Positions 1 through 9,667 of a DNA stretch of 64,000 nt are shown here, in pieces (the first letter of the stretch is position 1; every line of letters begins with the position of its first letter). Position numbers and translations under genes: made by a program. Location: contig OY856187.1 in assembly GCA_963693315.1 (NCBI GenBank), positions 426,057,748 to 426,121,747 of the forward strand, given 5' to 3'. Source of the DNA: Diogma glabrata. Lineage: Eukaryota; Arthropoda; Insecta; Diptera; Cylindrotomidae. The notes under the pieces are model-generated. The model made no database searches. It was given only the letters and a program-made list of their open reading frames with translations, and was not told the origin of the DNA.

Positions 1-298
1 ATAGGATGAGAGAATATTTCGTCAACATCTAAGTCAACATTCTAATCAACATCCTAAGTCACGAGTGTAAAGTCATTATTGATTGTCGCCAATCAATGCG
101 AAACTTAATATCTGACGTAAAGTCAATATGTTGTTATATTTTTGGTTAGGAAATATAGACAACATTAAGGGAATTTTTAATTTCGGATTGGTTTTTGTGA
201 ACAATTAAGCTTAAATACATATTGGAAATCACTTGAATTTTGCAATTCGAAATAACTTTTCATTTTCTCTAAAATTCCTTTAGAAAAAATTTTGTTGT

Positions 299-392
299 GT
301 TTCGTGTCAGGATTCGAACTACATTCATCAGAGACACATTGTTCAAATCCCGTGTGTCTTACACAACTTAGCCAAAGCGGCGATGACGAAAC
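299..392 (-). other. tRNA-like module, copy 1 (pol III A/B-box pattern)
   Basis: This is the inverted duplicate of the module at 955-1048 and is identical in sequence. On the minus strand it carries an A-box-like TGGCTAAGTTGT and a B-box-like AGTTCGAATCC, closed by a 7-bp pairing of GTTTCGT with ACGAAAC. The likely role is an internal pol III promoter of a SINE- or MITE-like repeat. It does not fold as a canonical tRNA because the anticodon loop is too long. Confidence 0.4.
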
Positions 393-954
393 ATATTTTA
401 ATTTTGATGTTCAGATAATTTCTAAATTGAAACTTCATCATTTTTCATATTTACTTAAGTTGAATTTTTCATCTATGATTCCATATTGAAAATTGTATTT
501 CTTTGGTATTTTTTGTATTAAATTTCTAGATATTACGATGTGTGAATTCATAGGATGAGAGAATATTTCGTCAACATCTAAGTCAACATTCTAATCAACA
601 TCCTAAGTCACGAGTGTAAAGTCATTATTGATTGTCGCCAATCAATGCGAAACTTAATATCTGACGTAAAGTCAATATGTTGTTATATTTTAGGAAATAT
701 AGACAACATTAAGGGAATTTTTAATTTCGGATTGGTTTTTGTGAACAATTAAGCTTAAATACATATTGGAAATCACTTGCATTTTGCAATTCGAAATAAC
801 TTTTCATTTTCTCTAAAATTCCTTAGAAATACAAAAAATACCAAAGAAATACAATTTTCAATATGTAATCATAGATGAAAAATTCAACTTAAGTAAATAT
901 GAAAAATGATGAAGTTTCAATTTAGAAATTATCTGAACATCAAAATTAAAATAT

Positions 955-1048
955 GTTTCGTCATCGCCGCTTTGGCTAAGTTGTGTAAGACACACGGGAT
1001 TTGAACAATGTGTCTCTGATGAATGTAGTTCGAATCCTGACACGAAAC
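955..1048 (+). other. tRNA-like module, copy 2 (pol III A/B-box pattern)
   Basis: The A-box-like TGGCTAAGTTGT lies at 973-984 (11 of 12 against TRGCNNAGYNGG). The B-box-like AGTTCGAATCC lies at 1027-1037 (10 of 11 against GGTTCGANTCC). The spacing is tRNA-like, and GTTTCGT at 955-961 pairs with ACGAAAC at 1042-1048 like an acceptor stem. A GACACA/TGTGTC stem sits where the anticodon arm would be, but its loop is about 14 nt and the T arm pairs poorly. It is probably a tRNA-derived repeat head, not a working tRNA gene. Confidence 0.4.
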
Positions 1049-1164
1049 ACAACAAAATTTTTTCTAAAGGAATTTTAGAGAAAATGAAAAGTTATTTCGA
1101 ATTGCAAAATTCAAGTGATTTCCAATATGTATTTAAGCTTAATTGTTCACAAAAACCAATCCGA

Positions 1165-2038
1165 TATCTATATATTTTGTACATCCAAATATTTTTTGAT
1201 CGTCGTATTGCTCTTGTTTATTGTTTTTTTATTTTTATGTAAAGATTGTAATCAATTCTTGTTGTTAATATTAAGTTTGTAAAACTAATTTTTAAAAATA
1301 AATACTTTTACAAAAATATACATTATTTGTTTGTCAAGTTAATTACAGTTAAACCTCGTACAGTGCTCTAGATGCGTTTCCGAAAATTAAACGTAATATA
1401 AGGTAAGAAATATATGAAAATTTAGGGATAACGTTACTTTGGTGCTAAATAAATCAAAATAAAACAATTGGATTGCTTATTAAAATTAAACAAACACCCA
1501 GATAACAAGTGCAGTTTGGTAAGATTATTGCTATGTTGAATAAATCTGAATATATATGATATACAAGTTGATCATGTTTTAAATTATCGAAGCCCATATC
1601 ATAGGCAACGTGTACTTACACTATTGTCACAAAAATATAGCGTAAATTCTCGGCCACACAAACAGCATATTTTTTAAGAAAAATTAACGTGTTTAAAGAT
1701 TTAATAAAAATTTTGCTCCACTTACATTGATTTTAGTAGAATCTTTAATGCAAAGTTTTATGTTGTAGATGTTAGCGCAAATCTTAATGCTCGTATAACC
1801 ATACTCGGCTGTACTTAAAAGTTTTCACTAATTAAGCATACGCATAGTTTAATTTCTTTGCGAATTTTTTCTCAAATCATTAACACTTTCTTTTCGTTTT
1901 ATTTGATACGAATTTAATAATTATTACAAAAACAAGAAAAAACAATTTCAACAAGGGACAGTGTTTTATCCTTTTAAATTTTGTCCGTACATTGATAAGA
2001 ACAGACGCAAATAAAAAATGTACTAAAAACTGTAGTTT
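1165..2038. other. AT-rich sequence, no gene seen
   Basis: There are no long reading frames, recognisable protein segments, RNA genes or clear repeats here. It separates the foldback composite from the tandem duplication that begins near 2039. Confidence 0.6.
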
Positions 2039-2458
2039 TTATTCACCTATACGGATTAAAGTGCTACTTTATTACTGTGATTCGCAGTCATAAAAAACAG
2101 AAAGTTTTATCAAAGCAACCTTAAATTCAAAATTTTATAATCCAATCAAAAAAGTTGTTTATGTTTTGTTGTCATAGTTAAACGATTTGTTTGAAAAAAA
2201 AGAACAAATGTTTTGGTCAAAGGTTTCTTGTTCAACATATTTTTATTTTAAAATTCATAAAATTGTTAATATTGATTTAGGTTAAACAGTTTTTTTAAAA
2301 TATTTTGCTTGCGACGAATAAAAAATAGTATATGATGCACGGACGTAAGCCATTTTGGACTTAATGTGAATACAAATGTCGGCTGGCTCCTCGATTCGCA
2401 AACTCTACATACGTCCAAAAATCTTAGCTTTACGTCCTTGCATCATAATGTACTAATT
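2039..2458 (+). repeat. Tandem duplication, unit 1
   Basis: This unit begins near TTATTCACCTATACGG and ends at CATCATAATGTA. It is repeated next door in diverged form (2459-2529 plus 3628-4025). Shared blocks include the segment around TTACTGTGATT, TTTGTTGTCATAGTTA, GTCAAAGGTT, TTTTGCTTGCG followed by CGAATAAAAA, and TAGCTTTACGTCCTTGCATC. No protein is recognisable. The unit serves as an uninterrupted reference for the hAT-like insertion in unit 2. Confidence 0.75.
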
Positions 2459-2529
2459 TATTCGCCTACATTTTAAAGTGTTACTTTATTACTGTGATTT
2501 GCGGCCTTAAAGTGTTACTTTTTAACCAT

Positions 2530-2537
2530 ATATTTTG
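2530..2537. repeat. 8-bp target site duplication, left (hAT-like)
   Basis: ATATTTTG directly precedes the element and is repeated exactly at 3620-3627. An 8-bp duplication is the hallmark of hAT transposons. Confidence 0.8.
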
Positions 2538-3619
2538 CAATGTTGCAAAACGTTACTCGTAACGTAACGCAAAAACGAAATAACGAAATGAAATAGGGTT
2601 ATTAGTAATAATTACGTTCATAACGTTTTAAAAATTAAACTACGTTACAATAACGTAAAACGTAACGATAACGTCAATATTTTATTTCGTTTTTCGGGTG
2701 ACTTTTTTTATAATTATGTATATGAAAATCAAAACGCAAAAACCGGTTGAATAAAATTCAACTTATCTGTTCTTTATCAATTTTTGCGGACGCTTAAACT
2801 ACAGATTTTGTAAATTTTAAGTTTATTTTAAATAGTTTCAAGTCTGTAGTAGCCGCTTCTGCATCACAGGTGTTTTGAATAATTTTAAGAGAGAATATTT
2901 TTATGCTGGCCGAGAAATCAATCTGAACATCTATTAAAAGCAACTCTAATATTTATAAACAAACTATCAGATTTGTCAAAACTCCTGATAAGATTGCTTA
3001 GTTTTGGTAAAAATTAATTATTTTTAATTTCAAATGATTTCAAAATATTCGTCGGAGTGACGTGAATAATCCATTGTATAATTCTTTAATTTTAATTACG
3101 TCAGTTACATATCTACGCCCGTTGATGATTGCCACGTGATCGAAACTAAAGTACATAGTGTGAATTATAAAAAATATATATACATACTTAAAATTTTTAA
3201 AATTATTGTTTTTTAACTGTTTTTTATATATAACAATAGTGAATAATAAAAGGTGTCGTAATTAAAATTAAAGAATTTGAAATGAGTCAAATTTTTTTAA
3301 TGTATATAATTATTTAGGTTTATTTTACTATGATTTCTTAAAATTAATAATTTTATAATTGATCATTAGAGATTTTCGATTTTTGTACATTATTAAGTAT
3401 AATGTTATAGTTACATTATTTTAAAATTAAATGTAATGTTTAAAACTAATCTTTTAAACATTACATTTAATTTTAAAATAACGTAATTATAACGTTATAA
3501 CATAATAAAATATAATATTTTCCTGTTTCATAACGAAATAACGTACCGAAAAAATAAATAAACTGTTATAAAAACGAAACGCATAACGTTACGAATTTTT
3601 TTTTCGTTTTGCAACACTG
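2538..3619. mobile_element. Non-autonomous hAT-like element (1082 bp)
   Basis: The terminal inverted repeats CAATGTTGCAAAACG and CGTTTTGCAACACTG match apart from one base and start with CA as in hAT elements. The element is flanked by an 8-bp duplication ATATTTTG. The interior is non-coding and full of TAACG/CGTTA motifs near both ends (2555-2680 and 3535-3605), which could be subterminal transposase-binding repeats. An inner hairpin lies around 3412-3490. No transposase frame is present, so mobilisation would need an enzyme supplied in trans. It is inserted in the second unit of a tandem duplication. Confidence 0.8.
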
Positions 3620-3627
3620 ATATTTTG
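3620..3627. repeat. 8-bp target site duplication, right (hAT-like)
   Basis: ATATTTTG matches 2530-2537 exactly and directly follows the right end of the 2538-3619 element. Confidence 0.8.
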
Positions 3628-4025
3628 TTGTCATAGTTACGTCCAAAAAAGTAAAAAAACATTTATATTTGTTTAAACTATATAAAAAATAGAAATGTTT
3701 ATCAACCTTTCGATTCCAAATTTTCTAATCCAATTCAAATATTTGTTATTCTTTGTTGTCATAGTTATACAATTATTTTGAAAAAAATAACAAATATTTT
3801 GTCAAAGGTTACTTTTACAACATATTTTTATTGCAAAATTTATGCACATTTATAATTTTAATTTAGAATAAACTTTTTTTTTTAAATATTTTGCTTGCGG
3901 CGAATAAAAATAGTAAGCTATTTTGGAGTTAATGTGAGTGTAAATCTCGACCAGCGTCTCTATTTGCAAACTCCACATACAACCAAAATCTTTAGCTTTA
4001 CGTCCTTGCATCATAATGTATTATT

Positions 4026-6149
4026 ATTATGTTTAAACATTTTTGTAAAGAGCTTGTATGAGGTATTCCTGTATTTAAAAATTACAAAGAATCTTATTTT
4101 TTTTTAAGAACGTGGCGTTTTCTATGAAGTTTTACTTCTGTCAAGGATTCTGACACCCGCATCCACCTTTTTAATTGAAAACCTACAAATATTAAAAAAA
4201 ATCACACTTAGAAATTTTCATTTTATTTTATCGAAAATTTTAAACTGTTATGTTCATTCTCTTAATAAATTATTGATAATTCATTGCTTATTATGTTACT
4301 TGAGCGGATAAATTTAAAAAAAATTTGAGCAAAATAAGCCTGGAATTCCAATAACCTCATTATAAAAAATTAAATAATTTGTTAGATTTCTTAATGTAAG
4401 CAACTCATGGGTAACCTTTCTCTAAACGTTGTGACTGAAAATTAAGCATCCAAAATAAAACAACAGAGGAATAAGAATTTTTTAAAGCAAAAAGGTTTTT
4501 CAAAAGGTACTTAAGAAAAAAACGTGGGTATACTTTAATGCATATTACAGTAATAAAAATTTCGATGAAAAAATCACACATAAAAGTACAACATATTCCC
4601 AATGCGGAACATCTTATACGATTACAATAATAACAGCAAAAACTTTATTTCATAAGGAACAACCAACCAAACAGCACATAAATAAGTAAACAAAAATAAA
4701 TAAGTTTATCCTAAAACAAAATAAAAAAGTTTTTAGCAGAGCCACAAGAAAACCCACTGAAATGATATACAAAACAAAACCATCAAAGATCAACAAGAGA
4801 AAAAATAAATAAATCCAGAAAATAAATTTACATACAAAAAAGAAAATTGGAAAGTATATAGCGAAAATTCTAAAATCTTATAAAATTTATTTTAGTCAAG
4901 AGAAAGAAAATTTTTATTTTCATTGTAGGAATTTTATTGTGAGATTTTGTTGTTTTTGGTTACGGATACATGTTGTCTTTCCATAACTTTTTTTTAAGTT
5001 TGCCTTACGTTCGTTTTGTTTGGTTTAATCTTTAGAATAAAAGATCAACAGAAAAATGCACAACAGTAAGTAGATAAAAGAATATCGATTATTAGTTTAT
5101 TTCAGATGGGAAACATACTTGATGTATTTTGATGTGTGATAGACACTACATAGATTCCCTATAGTTAGATGAATCTTTATAATCTTTCAACTGTAAATAA
5201 AAATTTATTATCAAAAGGAACAACCTAAACAACAAATTATTATGTTTGACCATAACCTATAAGTGTATAGATTTGATGCAATTAGCAACATGTTGTTTAT
5301 TAAGTTGCTACTCAACCTACAAATCATGAGTAAGAAGATAGTATTTTCAGCTAAAGGATTGGACTTTTCTGTTAATCCCTTTTGACATCTAACGACAATC
5401 TTGCTTTGTTGCCATCGTTTTTGAGCTAAGATTAAAAAATAGAACATCACCGAAATTCGGTGCAACTGTCAGAGAAGAAAAAAACTAGTCTATATCAAAA
5501 ATTAGAACAAAAACTAAGAAAAAAAAACTCTATTTGGACATCAAAGAAAAAATAGAAGTTTCTTTTATTCATCCTACATCTGTTTAGAATGAATTTTGTT
5601 GGTAGTGATTCAGAACATTTAACGTTGTCATAGTATTGACTAAAATATTTTTTTATATAAATTTGTACTCTTAATCACAACCATTGTTGTTTATTACAAT
5701 AGAAACTAATTTTATCTATGAAAAGTGCATTTTGTAAAACAGACAAGCTGTTGTTGTTATTCTGGCCACAATGATAATCATGGTCTACATTAATCAGACC
5801 AAATTATCGATATACATGGGTTTCTCATCTTTTGTTATTATTTATAATGTTTTGTTTTTATGTTTATTATTCATTACAAATCGTTAATTTTCTATATTCT
5901 TAGTCTTATTCTTGTAACCTTATAATTAACGAAGAACAAAATTTCGAAAAAAATTGCCAAAAAGTTGTCTTGCAAAGTCTTTATATTGTCATTATAGGTA
6001 CATGAAAATTAATTTTTCCTCCTAAATGTCAATAGTAATGTCAATTGAAAATTGATCGAGATGATAGAACAAGTGTTACGTTGGTTTAAATCTTGTACAT
6101 CTATGAATTTTTTTTTTAAATTTGAAAATGCATTATCAATACAAACAAT
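4026..6149. other. AT-rich sequence, no gene supported
   Basis: The only open frames are two short ones (4405-4602 and 5211-5465, minus strand) of biased, low-complexity composition with no recognisable domain. They are within the range expected by chance at this base composition. No inverted repeats or RNA genes stood out. Confidence 0.55.
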
Positions 6150-6600
6150 AATTACATGATTTGCAATAATTCAAAATCTGTGAACCACAAAACTCTAAAA
6201 AAATACTAATGTTTCTTAGATAAAATTTTTTTTCAAATGAAATCATTTTGGTTCAAAAACTTTTTTTCTCTGTCAAAACATAGGTTAGAAACTTACAAAA
6301 AGTTGCACTTTTTTGACAATAATTAAAAAACTGTGTACCGCAAAGCTTTAAACAAAATTGCAATGTTTCTTAAATTGCTCTTTCAAATGACACCCAACCT
6401 ATTTTGGTTAACAAAACTTTTTTCACCCTTCACCACGGGAGCGACCAAAAACATTGCACTTTTTTGACAATAATTCAAAAACTATGCACGGCAAAATTCT
6501 AAAAAAAATACCAATGCTTCCTAAATTATGCACTCGTTCGAATGACACTCCACTCATTTGGATTAAAAAGATTTTTTAAACCGTCATCTTGTGTGGATAG
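6150..6600 (+). repeat. Three diverged tandem units of about 150 bp
   Basis: The order 'TTTTTTGACAATAATTCAAAAACT ... GCAAA ... CTAAAAAAAATAC ... AATG ... TTCNTAAATT ... CAAATGA/CGAATGACAC ... TTTGGTTNAAAA' recurs at roughly 6155, 6310 and 6455, with clear substitutions and small gaps. It is non-coding. The type is unknown. Confidence 0.6.
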
Positions 6601-7364
6601 ACTACTTTTATACGTTTCTAAAATAGCAGGTTCATAGCGTTTATAGTTTGCGAGATAATCGATGTATTTCCTTAAACACGTTTTACTCCCATTATAAAAA
6701 ACGGTTCGTTATAAAAAAGGGAACCCTAAAAATACATAATTTTTTAATCCTGTAAATTATTAAGCTTCTTTAGCTATTCTTATTATTAAAATTGTTCTTT
6801 TTCATCATTTGTGAGTTTGTATATGGTGTACTCAGATTTTGAGAAAAACAACGGGTCTTGGGGTCGTTCACAATGATGTTCTTGCTTTAGTTTATTAAGA
6901 TTTATTTAATTCAACTTATTATTAAAAAAACATAAATTGCAAAAATTCTGAGAAGAATAAATACATAATTCGAGCTTTCTTTCGGTTTGTGGTTTGTGAA
7001 ATCTTTTGATTTATTTTCAATTGGTGAAAAACTTATAAATAAATCTAGATCTGGATCTAGCACCCCATCTAACATCCTGATCATAAACGTTTCAAAGATG
7101 TTATACTTTTATAGAATGTAGAACATTTTTAATAAGAACTGTTATAGGAACTATAGGTCAGGCTGCTCTTACAAGTAAAAACAGGTCATACACATAAAGG
7201 TAATAAAAACCTACAGCATATAAAGTAAACGAATGAACATATAGCGTTTACTTAATTTTAATAAAATGTTGAAATGACAAACAAACACTAGTACAACTAA
7301 AATAAAATAGTAAAATCAGTAAAATCTGTATCTACATTTGATTCAAACACTCAAAAGGGTTCTT
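6601..7364. other. AT-rich sequence, no gene seen
   Basis: There are no open frames of note and no repeat shared with the rest of the window that I could detect. Confidence 0.5.
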
Positions 7365-7475
7365 TTTTAACTACTATCTTGAAAAATCGTCATTATTTAC
7401 TGGAATGCCCCAATGAGAAGTAATTTTTCTCAACCTAGGACAATAATAATAACAAAAAACTACCTAGGTTAATAA

Positions 7476-8531
7476 TTTTTTTTTTTTTTATTCAAAGTTA
7501 GGCATGTTTAGTGTTAATTATAATAAATTATAAATTAACGTCTCTGAATATCTGAAGATACCATGCCAACTAGGGATAAGAATGGAATGCAAATTAAGAT
7601 TCTCTGAGAAATTTATGAACGTTAACTTTAAAGCCTTGAGGATTAAATTCATCAGGGAAAACCCAGGAAGGTAAGGCATTCCAAAGATGAGAGACTCTGT
7701 TGAAAAAGTCACATTGGAAGGCTACAGTTCTACACCTAATTATTTGAACTGTAAAGGGATGCGCTGCTACGTTTGCTCTGGTGTGACGCGAAAGGTTTGC
7801 TAATTTAGGTAAAATCGATTTGATCTCTTCAGAAGCTCGTTCATCCATAATATATTTATAAAATATAGTCAAATCAGCAACATTTCTTCTGTGCTGCAAG
7901 GAATCAAGACCGTTAGTAAGACTTGGGTTACCAATGAGTTTAATAGCTCTACGCTGTACAGAATCAAGGCAGTTGAGACTACTCAAGTAAGCTCCACCCC
8001 ATATGTGAGAACAGTATTCCATGCAGGGACGTATAAAAGATTTATAAACTAAAAGAAGTTGTTCGCTATCGAAAAACTTACGACATCGCCCTAAAAATCC
8101 TAACTTTTGAACAGCATTCTTAGCCAGATTAAAAATATGAGAATTCCACTTCATATTATTTTCAATCTCAACTCCTAGAAGTCTGACAGACTCATTCTCT
8201 AAAAGATTTTTGGGGCCAAACGTTAATGGAAAAGGATTGGGTGTCGTTATCCTAGAAAAATGACAAACCTGTGTTTTGCTTGTATTGAATTCAACACTGT
8301 TAGCAATACCCCAATCCATAATTGTTTTAAGATCAGTGTTAAGGGAATCTATCAATTTTGACCTACACTCACTAAGCGCTAAGGGTGTATATAGTTTAGG
8401 TGCTTCATGAGACGCATGAAGCGTGCTATCATCAGCAAAACTATGTATAGGATGAACCGTTGAGTCCAACAAATCATTAATATAGATAAGAAAAAGAGTT
8501 GGTGACAAAGCGGAACCCTGAGGAACTCCTG
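7476..8531 (-). mobile_element. 5'-truncated non-LTR retrotransposon with poly(A)
   Basis: On the minus strand the fragment starts inside the reverse transcriptase, reads through to a stop at 7594, continues about 120 bp of 3' UTR and ends in 14 A residues (the T run at 7476-7489). 5' truncation plus a 3' poly(A) is the usual product of incomplete target-primed reverse transcription. The flanks belong to dispersed repeat family 1. A clean target duplication could not be fixed by eye. Confidence 0.85.
7594..8531 (-). pseudogene. Non-LTR reverse transcriptase, C-terminal part (jockey/I-like)
   Basis: About 312 codons are open. The fragment begins at AGVPQGS, the RT motif preceding the catalytic box, followed by LSPTLFLIYINDLL and the catalytic HSFADDSTLH, where FADD is the active-site motif. 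It then has the thumb-region block LLGVEIENNMKWNSHI and the conserved SFIRPCMEYCSHIWGG, and finishes at HKFLRES. The endonuclease, fingers and the first catalytic aspartate are missing because of 5' truncation, so it cannot be active. The frame is otherwise unbroken, which points to a fairly recent insertion. The clade (jockey- or I-like) is a judgement from motif style only. Confidence 0.85.
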
Positions 8532-8854
8532 CATTAGTTCATTAATGACAAATTTTCTTTTATTTTTAATTGAAATGAACAAAAAACACAGGCACATAAT
8601 TATTGAATTCCTTTGTTTCGTTTCTTGATACTGTTAGATATATAAAAAACGAAATGGAAAATGACTAATATCAAAATCTAATCAAAGCAAATATGATAAT
8701 TAGTATTGATAGTTAAAAAAATTCTATATATACTTCCGTTAAGAAGACTAATATATATCTCGAACATTATATTTCTCGGCGCTACGCGCCTCAGGATCTA
8801 AAAGTTCTCGGTCAATAATAGCTTACTTCTCGACCTTGTTATATAATGTACTAT

Positions 8855-9053
8855 TAAATAATGAATGAAAAAGCATCTTATTCTTGTTAACTGAGTTTTT
8901 TATTATTTTTACCATATACGTATTTCGAAAGCTATGCTGTCTTAATCTGTAGCACTACAGATGATGAAAGCATAGCTTTCGAAATGCTTATATAGTAAAA
9001 ATAATAAAAACTCAGTAAACACAAGAATAAGGTGCTTTTTCATTCATTATTTA
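8855..9053. repeat. Hairpin repeat, arms ~84 bp, with PLE-type terminal motif
   Basis: The arm 8855-8938 is the near-perfect reverse complement of 8969-9053, with a 30-nt loop. The right arm contains CAGATGATGAAAGC, then GCTTTCGAAATGC (8958-8987), the 'CTGATGA / stem / CGAAA' arrangement seen at the ends of many Penelope-like elements. The hairpin ends about 40 bp before the large Penelope insertion, but lies outside its target duplication. Confidence 0.7.
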
Positions 9054-9093
9054 AAAATTATATTATCTTGTTTAGATTTGAACAAACCAAAAG

Positions 9094-9105
9094 TAATATG
9101 TTTAA
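9094..9105. repeat. 12-bp target site duplication, left (Penelope block)
   Basis: TAATATGTTTAA is repeated exactly at 21325-21336. The element sequence starts right after it. Confidence 0.85.
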
Positions 9106-9667
9106 GATTTTTTATTTATATTTTTTTGGTTTATAGCCTATTTTATTTTTATTTTTATTAACTATTACATTAATTTAAATATTGAAGACGATGACGTTTC
9201 GACTGCATTACGTCAGTCCTTTTCAAATCAGATTATTCAAACTGTTAACATTTGTTATAGAAAAAAAAAAAAAAAAAAAAACAAAAAGAGATATTAAAAA
9301 TAAATTTTTTTTAAAAATAATATAAATTTATGATTAAAAACTTACATTTTTACGGAAACGGAAAAATTATGTTTTAAAAAATTTTTTTTAACATACTATA
9401 ATTTTTTCACATATAATATATGTCGTCAGTTATTATTAAAATTTTTTTTAACTATTAAAATTACAACTACAACAAATCTAAACTAGGCAATTGAATTAAT
9501 TTATTTAACAAATCCGATTTTTTTAAAGAAAAAACTCAAACCACAACAACACAATTCCAATATACATAAATTGAGAAACAAAAACCGACTAACGATAAAA
9601 ACAAAAAAGAAGAAAATCGAGCATTTATGTTGCAATTTGCAAACAACCTTATCTATACAGTATTGTT
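9106..9667 (-). repeat. 3' non-coding region / pseudo-LTR of unit A
   Basis: This is homologous to 12301-12899, 17503-18100 and 20730-21324. It holds a run of 21 A (a T run on the element strand), the hammerhead-like motif and AT-rich sequence, but no reading frame. It is shorter than the other three at its outer end. Confidence 0.8.
9193..9231 (-). ncRNA. Hammerhead-ribozyme-like motif, unit A
   Basis: On the element strand the motif reads CTGATTTGAAAAG, then GACTG, an 8-nt loop, CAGTC, then GAAACGTC. This is a CUGA box, a 5-bp stem-loop and a GAAA box followed by GUC, the order of a hammerhead. The expected CUGANGA box is interrupted by extra bases, so self-cleavage is doubtful. Hammerhead motifs in pseudo-LTRs are known for Penelope-like elements. 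Confidence 0.4.

Larger units (their letters stand above)
1..1164. repeat. Foldback/direct-repeat composite, left edge cut by window
   Basis: Positions 1-285 recur as a direct repeat at 550-826. The part at about 185-520 recurs inverted at 829-1164. The second unit therefore has inverted ends of about 95 bp (733-826 against 1069-1163) and looks like a foldback or MITE-type element. The 65-residue open frames at 292-489 (+) and 858-1055 (-) are the same DNA read twice and resemble no protein I know. The left boundary is unknown because the repeat begins at the first base of the window. Confidence 0.8.
2459..4025 (+). repeat. Tandem duplication, unit 2, split by a hAT-like insert
   Basis: This unit is homologous to 2039-2458. 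Its left part is 2459-2529 and its right part is 3628-4025, with the 1.08 kb element between them. Removing the insert and one copy of the 8-bp duplication restores the order of blocks seen in unit 1, around TTTTGTTGTCATAG. The small frame at 3895-4107 falls mostly inside this repeat and is not a gene. Confidence 0.75.
7365..8860 (+). repeat. Dispersed repeat family 1, copy 1, split by a non-LTR insert
   Basis: The flanks 7365-7475 and about 8535-8860 match 43810-44730. Shared features include AATCGTCATTATTTACT, ACCTAGGTTAAT and the GC-rich palindrome GGCGCTACGCGCC (8779-8791), followed by TCAGGATCTAAAAGTTCTC. The middle (7476 to about 8535) is a minus-strand retrotransposon fragment absent from the other copy, so the insertion came later. 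This copy also lacks about 460 bp present at 43882-44338. Confidence 0.75.

Noticed and set aside
955..1048. Functional tRNA gene
   Set aside because: Although the boxes are good, the anticodon loop is about 14 nt, the T stem does not pair, and the same segment is present in inverted duplicate in a repeat.
5211..5465. 84-codon minus frame
   Set aside because: No recognisable motif and no conservation evidence available; consistent with chance.
8779..8791. GGCGCTACGCGCC as a regulatory operator
   Set aside because: The same palindrome occurs at the same place in the second copy of dispersed repeat family 1 (44643), so it is part of the repeat.
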